From Streptomyces lunaelactis (GTDB taxonomy: Bacteria; Actinomycetota; Actinomycetes; Streptomycetales; Streptomycetaceae): a DNA stretch of 64,000 nucleotides. A program made the position numbers and the translations under genes. The notes beneath the pieces were generated by a model, which did not search any database, was not told the DNA's origin, and worked only from the letters and a program-made list of their open reading frames with translations. Position 1 is the first letter of the stretch. Every line of letters begins with the position of its first letter. Shown here one piece after another: positions 29,180-38,927 of the stretch. The DNA is taken from the NCBI RefSeq assembly GCF_003054555.1, contig NZ_CP026304.1, positions 3,596,001-3,660,000 of the forward strand, written 5' to 3'.

Positions 29180-30579
29180 TGATACAGCCTACGGCCGCAG
29201 TGCGGCCACGGACTCGCCCCCCTTTGCACGAAGAGCTTCTTCGCCCGGTACGTCTGCTCTGCCGCGGACGCGTCCTGCGGCCGCCCGCTGCCGCCCAGCG
29301 CATGCCAGGTCCCGCGGTCGAACTGGTACAGCCCGCCGTAGTTCCCCGACGGGTCGACCGCCCCCGGCCGCCCGCCGGACTCGCACTGCGCGAGGGCGTC
29401 CCAGTTCAGCCCGTCCGCGCCCTTTACGGAGTCCGGCAGCGGCTTGGTGCCCACCATCACCCGCTGGGTGACGGGCTCCCGCACCACCTCCTCGGCGAGC
29501 TTCCTCGGCTTCTGCTTGACGCCGTTGACCGTCCGCAGGGCGTACGTGACCCGGCGCGCGCCCGGCCCGCCCTGCCGTACGACGACCTCGGTGCCCGCGA
29601 ACAGAGACGAGTCCCTGGTCTTCTCGATCGCGTAGCGGATCGGCTCCTCGCGGACTTCCCTGCTGCCGGTGATGCGCATGACGGTGATGGTCTGGCCGTC
29701 CCGCGGAAAGCTCGCGGGAGGCACGGATGTGGTGTCCTGCCCGCGCAGCGCGATGCCCGCCTCGTACAGCGCCTCGCGCACGGTCGCCGCGTTCGTACGG
29801 ATGGTGTGCTCGCGCCCGTCGGCCATGAAGGTGACGTTCCGCTCGGTCCATACGTCGAGAGCGAGGCCCTTGCGGGAGATCCCCGACGAGCGGGATGCGG
29901 ACAGATACGCGCCCTCGGCCCGGACCCCGAGCTGGCGCAGCGCGCCGTCGACGGTACGGGCGGTGGTCCACACCCGGCGGCGCTGCCCGTCCAGGGTGAG
30001 CATCACGGGCCGGCCGTAGCGGACGACGATCTCGTCACCGCTGGCGAGGGCCGAGCCGGGGGCCGGGGCGACGATGTCGTGGGCGCTGACCGCGAGCCCC
30101 TCCTCCTCGAGGAGCTCCTCCACGTCGTCGGCGAAGGTGTGCATGGTGCGCGGTACACCGTCGACGCTGAGCCGTACCGCCTTGTCGCTGGCGACGAAGG
30201 CGGAGGTGCCGCCGGCCAGGAAGGCGACGACGAGGGCCTGCGGGACGAGGCGACGCAGGGTGTCGGGCTTGTCGCCGGTCCGGCGGCGGCGTGCGGCCCG
30301 GCGGGCCTCGGCGCGGCCGCCGGCCCCGGCCCCGGGTCCCGCCTCTGCCCCTGCCCCTGCGGACGCCTTGGGAGCCCGGCCCTGGCGCGGCAGCGACGGC
30401 GCGCCGGGGACGTAGGTCGGCGTGTAGCCCACGGACGCCTCGGGCGCCGGGGCAGGGGGCTCGTACGACGGCGTCCGGGCCTCGTACCCGGGCGCGTAGG
30501 TCTCGTACGGCTCTGCTGTCCGCGCGGCGGCGCGGCGCCCGCCGCGCGCGGCACGGTGACTGCCCTGCGAATTGCTCAC
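29176..30579 (-). CDS. RpfB-like resuscitation-promoting factor / cell-wall hydrolase
   Basis: This is an extracellular muralytic enzyme that cleaves peptidoglycan to aid germination or growth resumption. The 467-residue protein has an N-terminal disordered Pro/Tyr-rich part (1-70), a basic region, a signal-anchor helix (about 112-132), three DUF348 repeats (about 135-310), a G5 domain (about 315-390) and a C-terminal transglycosylase-like RPF domain (about 389-467). The catalytic Glu is E400 in [14 protein letters not shown] at 30579 is chosen from GGAG 4 nt upstream and the better N-terminus. The order rpfB-ksgA-ispE matches mycobacteria. I see no c-di-AMP riboswitch upstream. Confidence 0.9.
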   Translation of the reverse strand: MSNSQGSHRAARGGRRAAARTAEPYETYAPGYEARTPSYEPPAPAPEASVGYTPTYVPGAPSLPRQGRAPKASAGAGAEAGPGAGAGGRAEARRAARRRRTGDKPDTLRRLVPQALVVAFLAGGTSAFVASDKAVRLSVDGVPRTMHTFADDVEELLEEEGLAVSAHDIVAPAPGSALASGDEIVVRYGRPVMLTLDGQRRRVWTTARTVDGALRQLGVRAEGAYLSASRSSGISRKGLALDVWTERNVTFMADGREHTIRTNAATVREALYEAGIALRGQDTTSVPPASFPRDGQTITVMRITGSREVREEPIRYAIEKTRDSSLFAGTEVVVRQGGPGARRVTYALRTVNGVKQKPRKLAEEVVREPVTQRVMVGTKPLPDSVKGADGLNWDALAQCESGGRPGAVDPSGNYGGLYQFDRGTWHALGGSGRPQDASAAEQTYRAKKLFVQRGASPWPHCGRRLYQ

Positions 30580-30783
30580 GACGCTCCGTAAGGTCCGGTC
30601 CGCCCTATGGCGTTGCGGGCCCCCCGGAGTACCCGGGACGAACCCACCACGAGCAGCACCACCAACGCCTGCGGCCCAGGGTGACCACGACCGCGGCGCC
30701 GGGGAGACTAGCGGAGCCCCGGTCACTCTCCAAAGCGATTCGACTGCACAGCGTCGCGACGGTACCCTGCGCGGCGTTATCCC

Positions 30784-31653
30784 TCAGTAACCGAACGCGA
30801 GCGCCGTATTGGCCGAAATCGCCGCGGCCAGCGTGTCCTCGTCGAGGCCCTTCACCGCGGCCATCGCGCGCAGCGTGACCGGAATGAGGTACGGCGCGTT
30901 AGGCCGTCCGCGGTACGGCGCCGGCGTGAGAAAGGGCGCGTCCGTTTCCACGAGTACGAGTTCCGCCGGGGCGACGGTGAGCGCGTCGCGCAGCGGCTGG
31001 GCGTTCTTGAAGGTCACATTGCCGGCGAAGGACATGAAGTAGCCCTTGGCCGTGCACACTTCGGCCATGTCCGCGTCGCCGGAATAGCAGTGGAAGACGG
31101 TGCGCTCGGGTGCGCCCTCCTCGGCGAGAATCCGCAGGACATCGGCGTGCGCATCACGGTCGTGGATGACCAGGGCCTTGTCGTGCCGTTTGGCGATCTC
31201 GATATGGGCCCGGAAGGAGCGCTCCTGGGCGGCGATGCCGTCGGGGCCCGTACGGAAGTAGTCCAGGCCCGTCTCGCCGACGGCTTTCACCTGGTCCAGC
31301 GCGGCCAGCCGGTCGATCTCGGTCAGCGCGTCGTCGAGCGCGCTGTCGCCGCCCCCCTCGCGGGCACCCTGCCGTGACCACCCGTCCGGGTCCCCGAGAA
31401 CGATCCGCGGGGCCTCGTTGGGATGCAGGGCGACCGCGGCGTGCACGCCCTCGTGGGCGGCGGCCGTCTCCGCCGCCCAACGGGAGCCCTTGATGTCGCA
31501 GCCCACCTGGACGACGGTCGTCACCCCGACCGCGGCGGCCCTCGCCAGCGCCTCCTCGACGGTGCCCTCCTGCATGTCCAGGTGGGTGTGCGAATCGGCG
31601 ACCGGTACTCCGAGCGGGTCGGGCAGCGGCGGTGGGGCGGACTTCGAGCTCAT
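30784..31653 (-). CDS. tatD: TatD-family metal-dependent deoxyribonuclease
   Basis: The 289-residue TIM-barrel protein has the family motifs: VADSHTHLDM with the first metal-binding His pair, VGETGLDYFR, the H-x-R/D site in LVIHDRDAHADVL, FHCYSGDADMAE and VLVETDAPFLTP. TatD enzymes are Mg-dependent nucleases linked to DNA repair or degradation. It ends 204 bp upstream of the rpf-like gene; this order is conserved in actinobacteria. Start ATG at 31653 is the first in frame. Confidence 0.93.
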   Translation of the reverse strand: MSSKSAPPPLPDPLGVPVADSHTHLDMQEGTVEEALARAAAVGVTTVVQVGCDIKGSRWAAETAAAHEGVHAAVALHPNEAPRIVLGDPDGWSRQGAREGGGDSALDDALTEIDRLAALDQVKAVGETGLDYFRTGPDGIAAQERSFRAHIEIAKRHDKALVIHDRDAHADVLRILAEEGAPERTVFHCYSGDADMAEVCTAKGYFMSFAGNVTFKNAQPLRDALTVAPAELVLVETDAPFLTPAPYRGRPNAPYLIPVTLRAMAAVKGLDEDTLAAAISANTALAFGY

Positions 31654-31706
31654 GGGCGCGATCCTACGAGGCTCGCACCCATGGCCTCACGTGCGGTGGA
31701 AGAGCC

Positions 31707-32183
31707 TCACTTGCGGTGGAAGGGATGCATGAGATCGGAGAGGTGCCAGTGGTGAGGCTCGCCCGGTTCGTTCTGTACCTCGGACTGTCCGGGTTCTGCG
31801 GCCTGTCCGGCTTCCGCGGACTGTCCGGGTTCGGCCTGCTCGGGCTTGTGCGCCTTTTTGGGCTTCCTCGCCGGCTCGGAATGCAGGTACGGCTCGCTCG
31901 GCAACGGACCTGTGATCGACACGGACTGCCCGATCAGGTTGTGCACCGATGTGACCTGTCCCGCCTTCATGATCCGCACGACATGCCCGCCGCAGTTCGT
32001 GCAGGTCGGGCTCGAGAGCGGAGACGGCACCCGCAGACCGCCGGCCTTGTAGACAACGAATTCCCGGCCCGACCCGTCGATGTGGTGCTCTATGTCGTAG
32101 GCCTGCTCCCAGCCGTGCCCACAGCGCATGCAGGCGAACGCATACGCCTCGTGGGCCTTGGCGGCACCTGTGATCTCACTCAT
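31707..32183 (-). CDS. Zinc-ribbon protein, function unknown
   Basis: The 158-residue protein has two Cys pairs (CMRC at about 18-21 and CTNC at about 62-65) that would form a rubredoxin-like zinc ribbon around a short beta region. A charged, repetitive Glu/Pro/Gln/Ala tail (EQAEPGQSAEAGQAAEPGQS) follows. It ends in a His-containing segment. GAGGAG lies 5 nt before the ATG at 32183, which decides the start. I do not recognise a functional name; conserved Streptomyces proteins of this shape are annotated only as hypothetical. It is 53 bp upstream of tatD. Confidence 0.8.
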   Translation of the reverse strand: MSEITGAAKAHEAYAFACMRCGHGWEQAYDIEHHIDGSGREFVVYKAGGLRVPSPLSSPTCTNCGGHVVRIMKAGQVTSVHNLIGQSVSITGPLPSEPYLHSEPARKPKKAHKPEQAEPGQSAEAGQAAEPGQSEVQNEPGEPHHWHLSDLMHPFHRK

Positions 32184-32312
32184 GCCGACTCCTCTCCACC
32201 GATCCAGTGGACGCCCGTTCAGGCGGGAGCGCATCAGCGCCTGTCGATTAATGGTCTGGTCTTTGGTCTTCCGATGCAGAAAGGCCGCAGGACACGGTCT
32301 GCGCTTTGCTTT

Positions 32313-33191
32313 TTACGATAGTCCTTTACCGTCAGCTGGGACCGGCCGATCCGCATTCTTTGCCGCCACGACCGCATCGAACACCTCGCGCTTGGGCAGC
32401 CCCGCCTCGGCGGCGACCGCCACGATGGCCTCCTTGCGCCGCTCCCCCGCCTCCTCGCGCACCCGCACCCTGCGCACCAGCTCAGCGGCGTCGAGATCGC
32501 CGGGATCCGCTTCCGGCGCGCCCTCGACGACGACGGTGATCTCGCCCCGTACGCCTTCGGCCGCCCAGGCGGCCAGCTCACCGAGGCCGCCGCGCTTGAC
32601 CTCCTCGTACGTCTTCGTCAGCTCGCGGCACACGGCGGCGCGGCGCTCGGCGCCGAACACCTCGGCCATCGCGGCGAGCGTGTCGTCGAGCCGGTGCGGC
32701 GCCTCGAAGTAGACGAGTGTGCGCCGCTCGCCCTCGACCTCGCGCAGCCGGCCGAGCCGCTCGCCCGCCTTGCGCGGCAGGAAGCCCTCGAAGCAGAAGC
32801 GGTCCACGGGCAGCCCGGACAGGGCCAGTGCGGTGAGTACGGCGGACGGGCCCGGCACCGCGGTGACCTTGATGTCCTTCTCGACGGCGGCGGCGACCAG
32901 CCGGTAGCCGGGGTCGGAGACGGACGGCATCCCCGCGTCCGTGACCAGCAGCACCCGGGCGCCGCCGGCCAGCGCCTCGACCAGCTCCGGCGTACGGGCC
33001 GACTCATTGCCCTCGAAGTACGACACGACACGCCCCTGGGTGTGCACACCCAGCGCCTGAGTGAGCCGGCGCAGCCGCCGGGTGTCCTCCGCGGCCACGA
33101 TGTCGGCACGCTCCAGCTCGGCGGCGAGCCGGGGCGGCGCGTCCGCGACATCACCGATGGGAGTCCCTGCGAGTACCAGTGTTCCTGTCAC
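32313..33191 (-). CDS. rsmI: 16S rRNA (cytidine1402-2'-O)-methyltransferase
   Basis: RsmI methylates C1402 of 16S rRNA at the decoding centre. The 292-residue protein has the tetrapyrrole-methylase fold: TLVLAGTPIGDVADAPPRL, ADIVAAEDTRR, the VTDAGMPSVSDPGYRLVAAA SAM loop and FEGFLPRKAGER. GTG at 33191 is preferred because GAGGA lies 9 nt upstream; an ATG at 33200 is possible. The reading frame remains open far upstream, but that is antisense to pmt and is not coding. It diverges from pmt across 63 bp, a conserved pair in actinobacteria. Confidence 0.93.
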   Translation of the reverse strand: MTGTLVLAGTPIGDVADAPPRLAAELERADIVAAEDTRRLRRLTQALGVHTQGRVVSYFEGNESARTPELVEALAGGARVLLVTDAGMPSVSDPGYRLVAAAVEKDIKVTAVPGPSAVLTALALSGLPVDRFCFEGFLPRKAGERLGRLREVEGERRTLVYFEAPHRLDDTLAAMAEVFGAERRAAVCRELTKTYEEVKRGGLGELAAWAAEGVRGEITVVVEGAPEADPGDLDAAELVRRVRVREEAGERRKEAIVAVAAEAGLPKREVFDAVVAAKNADRPVPADGKGLS

Positions 33192-33254
33192 ACAGGCCAT
33201 CCTCGCAGGACCCGGACGCACGACTCGCACAGTCGCGTTCCCTACGATGGCGCG

Positions 33255-34976
33255 GTGACCAGTACCGCGCCACAGACCCTGCAGGGCAAGGACGCCGATG
33301 AGCAGCCGCCCGGCCGGCAGCACAGGCTGCGCAGATTCGGCTACGCGCCCCGGCCCGTGACCGGGCTGCGCGAACGCCTGGTGCCGCCCTACACGCGCCC
33401 GTCCGCGCGGCTGTGGCCGGTGTTCGGCATCGGCCCCGCGGCCGCGGACGGGCTGCTGCGGGTGGCCGCCTGGGCCGGGCCGCTGCTGGTCGCGTTCGTC
33501 GCGGGCCTGCTGCGGTTCTGGAACCTGGGCAAGCCCAAGGCGGTGATATTCGACGAGACGTACTACGCCAAGGACGCCTGGGCCCTGATCAACCAGGGGT
33601 ACGAGGGCAGCTGGCCGAAGGACATCGACAAGTCGATCCTCCGCGATCCCTCCAGCGTCCCGATCCCCACCGACCCCGGCTATGTGGTGCATCCGCCGGT
33701 CGGCAAATGGGTCATCGGCCTCGGCGAGCAGCTCTTCGGGTTCACGCCCTTCGGCTGGCGCTTCATGGTCGCCGTGCTCGGCACGCTGTCGGTGCTGATG
33801 CTGTGCCGGATCGGCCGGCGGCTGTTCCGCTCGACGTTCCTGGGCTGTCTGGCGGGCACACTGCTCACTTTCGACGGCCTGCACTTCGTGATGAGCCGCA
33901 CAGCGCTGCTCGACCAGGTGCTGATGTTCTTCGTGCTGGCCGCCTTCGGCTGTCTGCTCATCGACCGGGACTGGGCGCGCAGACGGCTCGCGGCGGCGCT
34001 GCCCACGGACGAGGACGGGGTGCTGCGGCCGGACGCGACGGTCGCGGAGACACTGCGCCTCGGCTGGCGCCCGTGGCGGCTGGCGGCGGGCCTGATGCTG
34101 GGCCTGGCCGCGGGCACCAAGTGGAACGGCCTCTATGTGATGGTCGCGTTCGGTCTGCTGACCGTCCTGTGGGACGTGGGCGCGCGCCGGACGGCGGGCG
34201 CGGTGCAGCCGTACAAGGCGGTGCTGAAGAAGGACGTCCTGCCGGCCTTCGTCTCGACGGTGCCGGTCGCCATCGTCACGTACATCGCGACCTGGACCGG
34301 CTGGATCGTCACCGACAAGGGCTACTTCAGGGACTGGGCCCAGAAGGACGGCAGGGGCGGCAACTGGACCTGGCTGCCGGACTGGCTGCGCAGCCTGTGG
34401 CACTACGAGACGGAGGTCTACCAGTTCCACGTCAATCTGACCTCCGGGCACACCTACCAGTCGAATCCGTGGAGCTGGATCGTGCTGGGCCGCCCGGTCT
34501 CGTACTACTACGAGGACCCGAAGGCGGGCACCGGCGGCTGCCCGGCGGACGCGGCCGACAAGTGCGCGAGCGAGGTGCTGGCCCTCGGCACACCGCTGCT
34601 GTGGTGGGCGGCCTGCTTCGCGATCTGCTACATCCTGTGGCGCTGGCTGTTCCGCCGGGACTGGCGGGCGGGCGCCATCGCGTGCGGGATCGCGGCGGGC
34701 TGGGTGCCCTGGTTCTTCTACCAGGAGCGCACGATCTTCCTGTTCTACGCGGTCGTGTTCGTGCCGTTCCTGTGTCTTGCGGTGGCGATGATGATCGGCG
34801 CGATCCTCGGACCACCGGGCTCGGACGAACGGCGGCGGGCGATCGGGGCGATCGGCGCCGGGGTGCTGGTGCTGCTGATCATCTGGAACTTCATCTACTT
34901 CTGGCCGCTGTACACGGGCACGACGATCCCGCTGGACGACTGGCGGAACAGGATGTGGCTGGACACCTGGGTCTGA
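33255..34976 (+). CDS. pmt: Protein O-mannosyltransferase (dolichyl-phosphate-mannose type)
   Basis: Pmt transfers mannose from polyprenyl phosphate to Ser/Thr of secreted proteins. In S. coelicolor it is needed for phage phiC31 infection and glycosylates the PstS lipoprotein. The 573-residue protein has about 11 membrane segments and the conserved Asp-Glu pair D100-E101 in AVIFDETYYAKDAW, on the first extracytoplasmic loop. GTG at 33255 fits the family N-terminus; an open frame before it overlaps rsmI. Wall-associated candidates in this window are the LAETG protein at 5560 and the propeller proteins (inference). Confidence 0.93.
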   Translation: MTSTAPQTLQGKDADEQPPGRQHRLRRFGYAPRPVTGLRERLVPPYTRPSARLWPVFGIGPAAADGLLRVAAWAGPLLVAFVAGLLRFWNLGKPKAVIFDETYYAKDAWALINQGYEGSWPKDIDKSILRDPSSVPIPTDPGYVVHPPVGKWVIGLGEQLFGFTPFGWRFMVAVLGTLSVLMLCRIGRRLFRSTFLGCLAGTLLTFDGLHFVMSRTALLDQVLMFFVLAAFGCLLIDRDWARRRLAAALPTDEDGVLRPDATVAETLRLGWRPWRLAAGLMLGLAAGTKWNGLYVMVAFGLLTVLWDVGARRTAGAVQPYKAVLKKDVLPAFVSTVPVAIVTYIATWTGWIVTDKGYFRDWAQKDGRGGNWTWLPDWLRSLWHYETEVYQFHVNLTSGHTYQSNPWSWIVLGRPVSYYYEDPKAGTGGCPADAADKCASEVLALGTPLLWWAACFAICYILWRWLFRRDWRAGAIACGIAAGWVPWFFYQERTIFLFYAVVFVPFLCLAVAMMIGAILGPPGSDERRRAIGAIGAGVLVLLIIWNFIYFWPLYTGTTIPLDDWRNRMWLDTWV

Positions 34977-35029
34977 ACCGGGCCTGGGCCGACCTGAACC
35001 GGGGCCTGGGCCGGGCCTGGGCCGGGCCT
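34973..35029 (+). repeat. GC-rich tandem repeat after pmt
   Basis: CTGAACCGGGCCTGGGCC (34973-34990), which contains the pmt stop codon, is repeated with one insertion at 34994-35012 and followed by two more GGGCCTGGGCC units. The 182-bp pmt-PBP gap otherwise holds the PBP leader. The repeats look like slippage products. Confidence 0.7.
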
Positions 35030-35158
35030 CATCGTCGCGGTCCGATAACGGCCGAACCCCTCGTCACCCCTGTCCCGTAGAGTGCACGCGATGCACGTCC
35101 TTGAACACGCTTTTCAACAAGCGCGGACGAGGACACTCCTGGGGAGGGGACTGCAGCG

Positions 35159-36805
35159 ATGCGCAGTGGAGCGAAGGTCGCCGTCGTCGGCGGCGTATTC
35201 CTGGTGGTCGCCGGTGGCGTGGGCTACGGCGGCTACAACCTGTACAGCGGGCTGACCGGCGGCGACGGCGGAGGCAGCGACACCAAGTCGGCCTCGGCGC
35301 CGAAGGAGACCGGGCCGCCCAGTGCCGACGAGGTCGACAGGGCCGCGAAGGACTTCCTGGCGGCGTGGGCCGGCGGCAACGCCGCGGAAGCCGCGCAGCT
35401 CACCAACAACGCCGCCGATGCCGAGCCGCTGCTGGCCGGTTACCGCGACCGGGCCCATGTCTCCGCGGCCGTGATCACGCCGGGCGAGGCGGTCGGCGCG
35501 ACGGTGCCGTTCACCGTCAGGGCGACTGTGACGTTCGAGGGGCAGAGCAAGCCCTGGTCGTACGCCTCCGAGCTCAGCGTGGTGCGCGGGCTGACCACCG
35601 GCAGGGCGCTGGTCGACTGGGCGCCCACGGTGGTCCACCCCAAGCTGACGAAGGACACCACCCTCAAGACGGACAAGGCCTCGGCCCCGCCGATCAAGGC
35701 CGTCGACCGCGAGGGCCGGGAGCTGACGAAGGAGAAGTACCCCTCGCTCGGCGCCGTCCTGGACTCGCTGCGCAAGAAATACGGCGACGACGCGGGCGGT
35801 ACGGCCGGCATCGAACTGGTCGTCGCGTCGGCGAACGAGGCCACGCCCGACCAGACCCTGCTGACCCTCACCAAGGGCAAGGAGGGGACGCTGACGACCA
35901 CCCTGGACGTGGATGTGCAGGCGGCCGCCGAGAAGGCGGTGCAGAAGTACGGGCACGCGTCGGTGGTCGCGATCAAGCCCAGTACGGGCGAGATCCGCGC
36001 GGTCGCCAACAGCCCGGCGGGCGGCTACAACACGGCGTTGCAGGGGGCCCAGGCACCCGGCTCCACGATGAAGATCGTGACCGCGGCGATGATGATGGAC
36101 AACGGTGTCGTCAAGGGACCGGGAGCGAAGGTGGAGTGTCCTTCGACCGTCGCGTGGGAGGGCGTGCCGTTCCAGAATCTCGAGCGCTTCGAGATCAAGA
36201 ACGACACCTTCAAGGAAAGCTTCCGCCGCTCCTGCAACACCGCGTTCATCAAGGCCGTCAAGCCCCTCACCGAGCGCGGCAACGCCGGTACGGCGCTGGG
36301 TGACACGGCCCGGAAGTACTTCGGCATCGGGCTCGACTGGCAGGCCGGTATCGCCACCGTCGACGGCAGCGTGCCGGAGTCGGCGGGAGCGGAGACCGCC
36401 GCCTCGTACATCGGACAGGGCAAGATCACGATGAACGCGCTCAACATGGCATCCATCACCGCCACCGCGAAGAACGGCGGCTTCCACCAGCCCGTCATCG
36501 TCCCCAAGTCCCTCGACGACCGTGAACTGGCCACGGCGCAGCGGCTGCCGGGCTCCATCGCCCAGGCCCTGCGCGAGATGATGCGCGCCACCGCCCAGTA
36601 CGGCACGGGCCAGGCCGCGATGGCGGGGGTCGGCGGCGACAAGGGCGCCAAGACCGGCTCCGCCGAGGTCGACGGACAGGGCAAGTCCAACAGCTGGTTC
36701 ACCGGATACGCCGACGACCTGGCCGCCGCCGCGGTCGTGCAGTCCGGCGGGCACGGCGGCGACGCGGCGGGCCCCGTGGTCGCCCAGGTGCTGCGCGCCC
36801 GCTGA
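35159..36805 (+). CDS. Class B penicillin-binding protein with MecA_N-like domain
   Basis: This membrane-anchored D,D-transpeptidase cross-links peptidoglycan. The 548-residue protein has an N-terminal anchor (about 7-27), an NTF2-like MecA_N domain (about 55-165), a PBP dimerisation region and a transpeptidase domain. All three active-site motifs are present: S302-T-M-K in APGSTMKIV, S358-C-N in RRSCNTAF, and K498-T-G in GAKTGSAE. GGGGAGGGG lies about 7 nt before the ATG at 35159. Streptomyces carry several such paralogues, some for sporulation septa; proximity to the ssgA-like gene 6 kb away is suggestive only. Confidence 0.93.
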   Translation: MRSGAKVAVVGGVFLVVAGGVGYGGYNLYSGLTGGDGGGSDTKSASAPKETGPPSADEVDRAAKDFLAAWAGGNAAEAAQLTNNAADAEPLLAGYRDRAHVSAAVITPGEAVGATVPFTVRATVTFEGQSKPWSYASELSVVRGLTTGRALVDWAPTVVHPKLTKDTTLKTDKASAPPIKAVDREGRELTKEKYPSLGAVLDSLRKKYGDDAGGTAGIELVVASANEATPDQTLLTLTKGKEGTLTTTLDVDVQAAAEKAVQKYGHASVVAIKPSTGEIRAVANSPAGGYNTALQGAQAPGSTMKIVTAAMMMDNGVVKGPGAKVECPSTVAWEGVPFQNLERFEIKNDTFKESFRRSCNTAFIKAVKPLTERGNAGTALGDTARKYFGIGLDWQAGIATVDGSVPESAGAETAASYIGQGKITMNALNMASITATAKNGGFHQPVIVPKSLDDRELATAQRLPGSIAQALREMMRATAQYGTGQAAMAGVGGDKGAKTGSAEVDGQGKSNSWFTGYADDLAAAAVVQSGGHGGDAAGPVVAQVLRAR

Positions 36806-36843
36806 GCCCAGCCCACCAGAACCGCCGATCGAACCGTGCGGCC

Positions 36844-37638
36844 ATGTCGAGCGTCTTTCCCGGCATGGGGATGATCAGGCACTGGACACATCAGCTGCTC
36901 CGCTTCGGCTGGCTGCAGGCACGCTGCTGCGCCTTCGCCGTCGCGCTCATCGGCGGAATCGCGGTCTCGGGCCTGCTGCCCGAACTGCCGGTCGCCCGCT
37001 ACGACCTGGTGCTGATCTACGGAATCCTGCTCGCGGTACTGGCCAGGAAACTCGGCTGGGACAGCGCACGCGACACCGCGGTGATCGCCGGCTGCCATCT
37101 CATCGGGCTGCTCTTCGAGTTGGTGAAGGTGCGGATGGGGTCCTGGAGCTACCCGGAGGAGGCGCTGACGAAGGTCGCGGGGGTGCCCCTGTACGGCGGC
37201 TTCCTGTACGCGGCCGTGGGCAGCTACGTCTGCCGCGCCTGGCACCTGTTCGAGCTGCGCCTGGACGGCTACCGGCCCCGGATGATGGCGGCGCTCGCCG
37301 GCGCGGTCTATCTGAACTTCTTCAGCCACCACTGGCTGCCCGACCTCCGCTGGGCGCTGGCCGCGCTGCTGCTGTGCGCGACCGCCGGGACGTGGGTGCG
37401 CTACCAGGTTGGGGCGCGGCACTACCGCATGCCGCTCGCCCTGTCGTTCGTCCTCATCGGGTTCTTCCTCTGGGTCGCGGAGAACGCAGCGACCTACGCG
37501 GGCGCCTGGAGCTATCCGGACCAACTGACCGGCTGGCAGCCGGTCTCGGTGGCGAAGTTCGGGGCATGGGCGCTGCTGATCTCCGTGACCTTCGTGCTGG
37601 CGGCCGGGCAGCGCCGCGCGGCACCCCGGCTGTCATAG
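36844..37638 (+). CDS. DUF817-family integral membrane protein
   Basis: The 264-residue protein has seven or eight hydrophobic segments. It carries the family's conserved motifs FELVKVRMGSWSYPEE and the parallel WVAENAATYAGAWSYPDQ, each pairing an acidic residue with GSWSYP or GAWSYP. The two motifs suggest an internal repeat. Function of the family is unknown. Two starts are possible (ATG 36844 or 36868) and neither has a strong ribosome-binding site. It is 38 bp after the PBP gene and may be co-transcribed. Confidence 0.8.
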   Translation: MSSVFPGMGMIRHWTHQLLRFGWLQARCCAFAVALIGGIAVSGLLPELPVARYDLVLIYGILLAVLARKLGWDSARDTAVIAGCHLIGLLFELVKVRMGSWSYPEEALTKVAGVPLYGGFLYAAVGSYVCRAWHLFELRLDGYRPRMMAALAGAVYLNFFSHHWLPDLRWALAALLLCATAGTWVRYQVGARHYRMPLALSFVLIGFFLWVAENAATYAGAWSYPDQLTGWQPVSVAKFGAWALLISVTFVLAAGQRRAAPRLS

Positions 37639-37658
37639 GCGGGGCGTACGGTCGTTTC

Positions 37659-38129
37659 ATGGCAGCCAGAATCGATTTGACGCTCGACTGCACGGACGCC
37701 CAGCTGCTAGCGGAGTTCTGGAAGTCGGCGCTTGGGTACATCGACGAGCCACCGCCCCCGCCGTTCAAGACCCGCGAGGAGTGGCTCGCGCAGTTCGACC
37801 TGCCGGAGGACGACTCCGAGGACGACGGGGCGTGGCTCTGCGATCCGGACGGCGTGGGACCCCGGCTCTCGATCCTCAAGGTGCCGGAGCCGAAGACCGC
37901 GAAGAACCGGCTCCATATGGATGTCCGGGTGCCCGGTCACGGCAGCCCCGAGGAGCGGTGGGAGCGGATCCGGGCGAATTCCGAGCGGCTGGTGAAGGCG
38001 GGCGGGAGCGTCCTGGAGGAAGTCGACGGCCATCACGTCGTGATGGCGGACCCGGAGGGCAATGAGTTCTGCGTGGCCGCAGGCCCGGCGCAGACCCCGG
38101 GCCCGGCGCAGACCGCGGGCCCCGCGTAA
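37659..38129 (+). CDS. VOC-superfamily (glyoxalase-like) protein
   Basis: The 156-residue protein has the glyoxalase-like layout: N-terminal DLTLDCTDAQLLAEFWKSALGY and C-terminal HHVVMADPEGNEFCVA, typical of the DUF/glyoxalase_6 group that binds metal or small ligands. Substrate is unknown. The protein ends with a repeated tail GPAQTPGPAQTAGPA encoded by an 18-bp duplication (38083-38118). It is 20 bp after the DUF817 gene in the same direction. Confidence 0.82.
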   Translation: MAARIDLTLDCTDAQLLAEFWKSALGYIDEPPPPPFKTREEWLAQFDLPEDDSEDDGAWLCDPDGVGPRLSILKVPEPKTAKNRLHMDVRVPGHGSPEERWERIRANSERLVKAGGSVLEEVDGHHVVMADPEGNEFCVAAGPAQTPGPAQTAGPA

Positions 38130-38140
38130 ACGGGCGGGCC

Positions 38141-38158
38141 CCGCGTTACGGAACGCGG
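38141..38158. terminator. Short hairpin between convergent genes
   Basis: CCGCGTT (38141-38147) and AACGCGG (38152-38158) pair around ACGG. It fills the 30-bp gap between the VOC gene and the convergent SDR gene. Confidence 0.6.
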
Positions 38159-38159
38159 C

Positions 38160-38927
38160 TCACTCCGCCGCCATGACCTGGCCGAACGCCGCGTTCACCG
38201 CGAGCAGTCCGCCGTCCACCCGCAGCGTCGTGCCGGTGATCCAGGCCGCGTCGCTCGAGGCCAGGAAGGCCACCGCCCCTGCGATGTCCTCCGGCTCGCC
38301 GACCCGGCCCAGCGGGTAGACGCGGCTCAGGGCGTCGAGGCTCGCCTCGCGGCCCGACCAGGCGGGCGTACGAATCGTGCCCGGGGTGACCTGGTTGACC
38401 CGGACGCCGCGGGGGGCCGCGTCGCCCGCCAGCGTGCGGGTCAGCGAGGCAAGGCCGGCCTTGGCGGCGCTGTAGGCGTGGTTGCCGAAGTCCTGTTCGC
38501 CGTTGACCGAGCCGATGTTGACGATCGCACCGCGGCCGCTCGCCGCCAGGTGCGGAAGGGCCGCGCGGGCGCAGCGGAAGGCGCCGGTCAGGGTGACGTC
38601 CAGGTCCCGCTGCCAGGAGTCGTCCGGCTGATCCTCGACGAGCGGGGTGTCGGGGCCGCAGGAGTACGCGTTGTTGACCAGGACGTCCAGGGCGCCGAAG
38701 CGCTCGACGGCGTACGCGACGGCCGCCTCGACCGACGCACGGTCGCTCACGTCGCAGCGGAAGGACGCGGCCCCCTCGATGCTTCCGGCCACCTTCGCGG
38801 CGCGTTCCTCGTCCACATCGGTGACCAGGACGCGGGCTCCTTCGGAGGCGAGCCTGCGCGCGCTCGCCTCGCCGATACCGCGCCCCGCGCCCGTGATCAG
38901 TACGGCGTACCCCTCGAAACGTGTCAT
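38160..38927 (-). CDS. Short-chain dehydrogenase/reductase
   Basis: The 255-residue protein is a classical SDR: NAD(P)-binding TGAGRGIGEASARRLASEG (about 12-30), NNAYSCG, catalytic Ser in IVNIGSVNGEQ and Y-x-x-x-K in HAYSAAKAGLASL. It also has the terminal GTTLRVDGGLL. Substrate is not predictable. Its ATG overlaps the stop of the upstream serine-hydrolase gene (ATGA), so the two are coupled and may act in one pathway. Confidence 0.9.
   Translation of the reverse strand: MTRFEGYAVLITGAGRGIGEASARRLASEGARVLVTDVDEERAAKVAGSIEGAASFRCDVSDRASVEAAVAYAVERFGALDVLVNNAYSCGPDTPLVEDQPDDSWQRDLDVTLTGAFRCARAALPHLAASGRGAIVNIGSVNGEQDFGNHAYSAAKAGLASLTRTLAGDAAPRGVRVNQVTPGTIRTPAWSGREASLDALSRVYPLGRVGEPEDIAGAVAFLASSDAAWITGTTLRVDGGLLAVNAAFGQVMAAE

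Noticed and set aside
30580..30783. c-di-AMP (ydaO) riboswitch before the rpf-like gene
   Set aside because: Known for some Streptomyces cell-wall hydrolase genes, but I see no recognisable conserved core in this 204-bp leader.
33192..34451. 420-codon upstream extension of the rsmI frame
   Set aside because: It is antisense to pmt; RsmI homology begins at 33191-33200 and a ribosome-binding site is present there.
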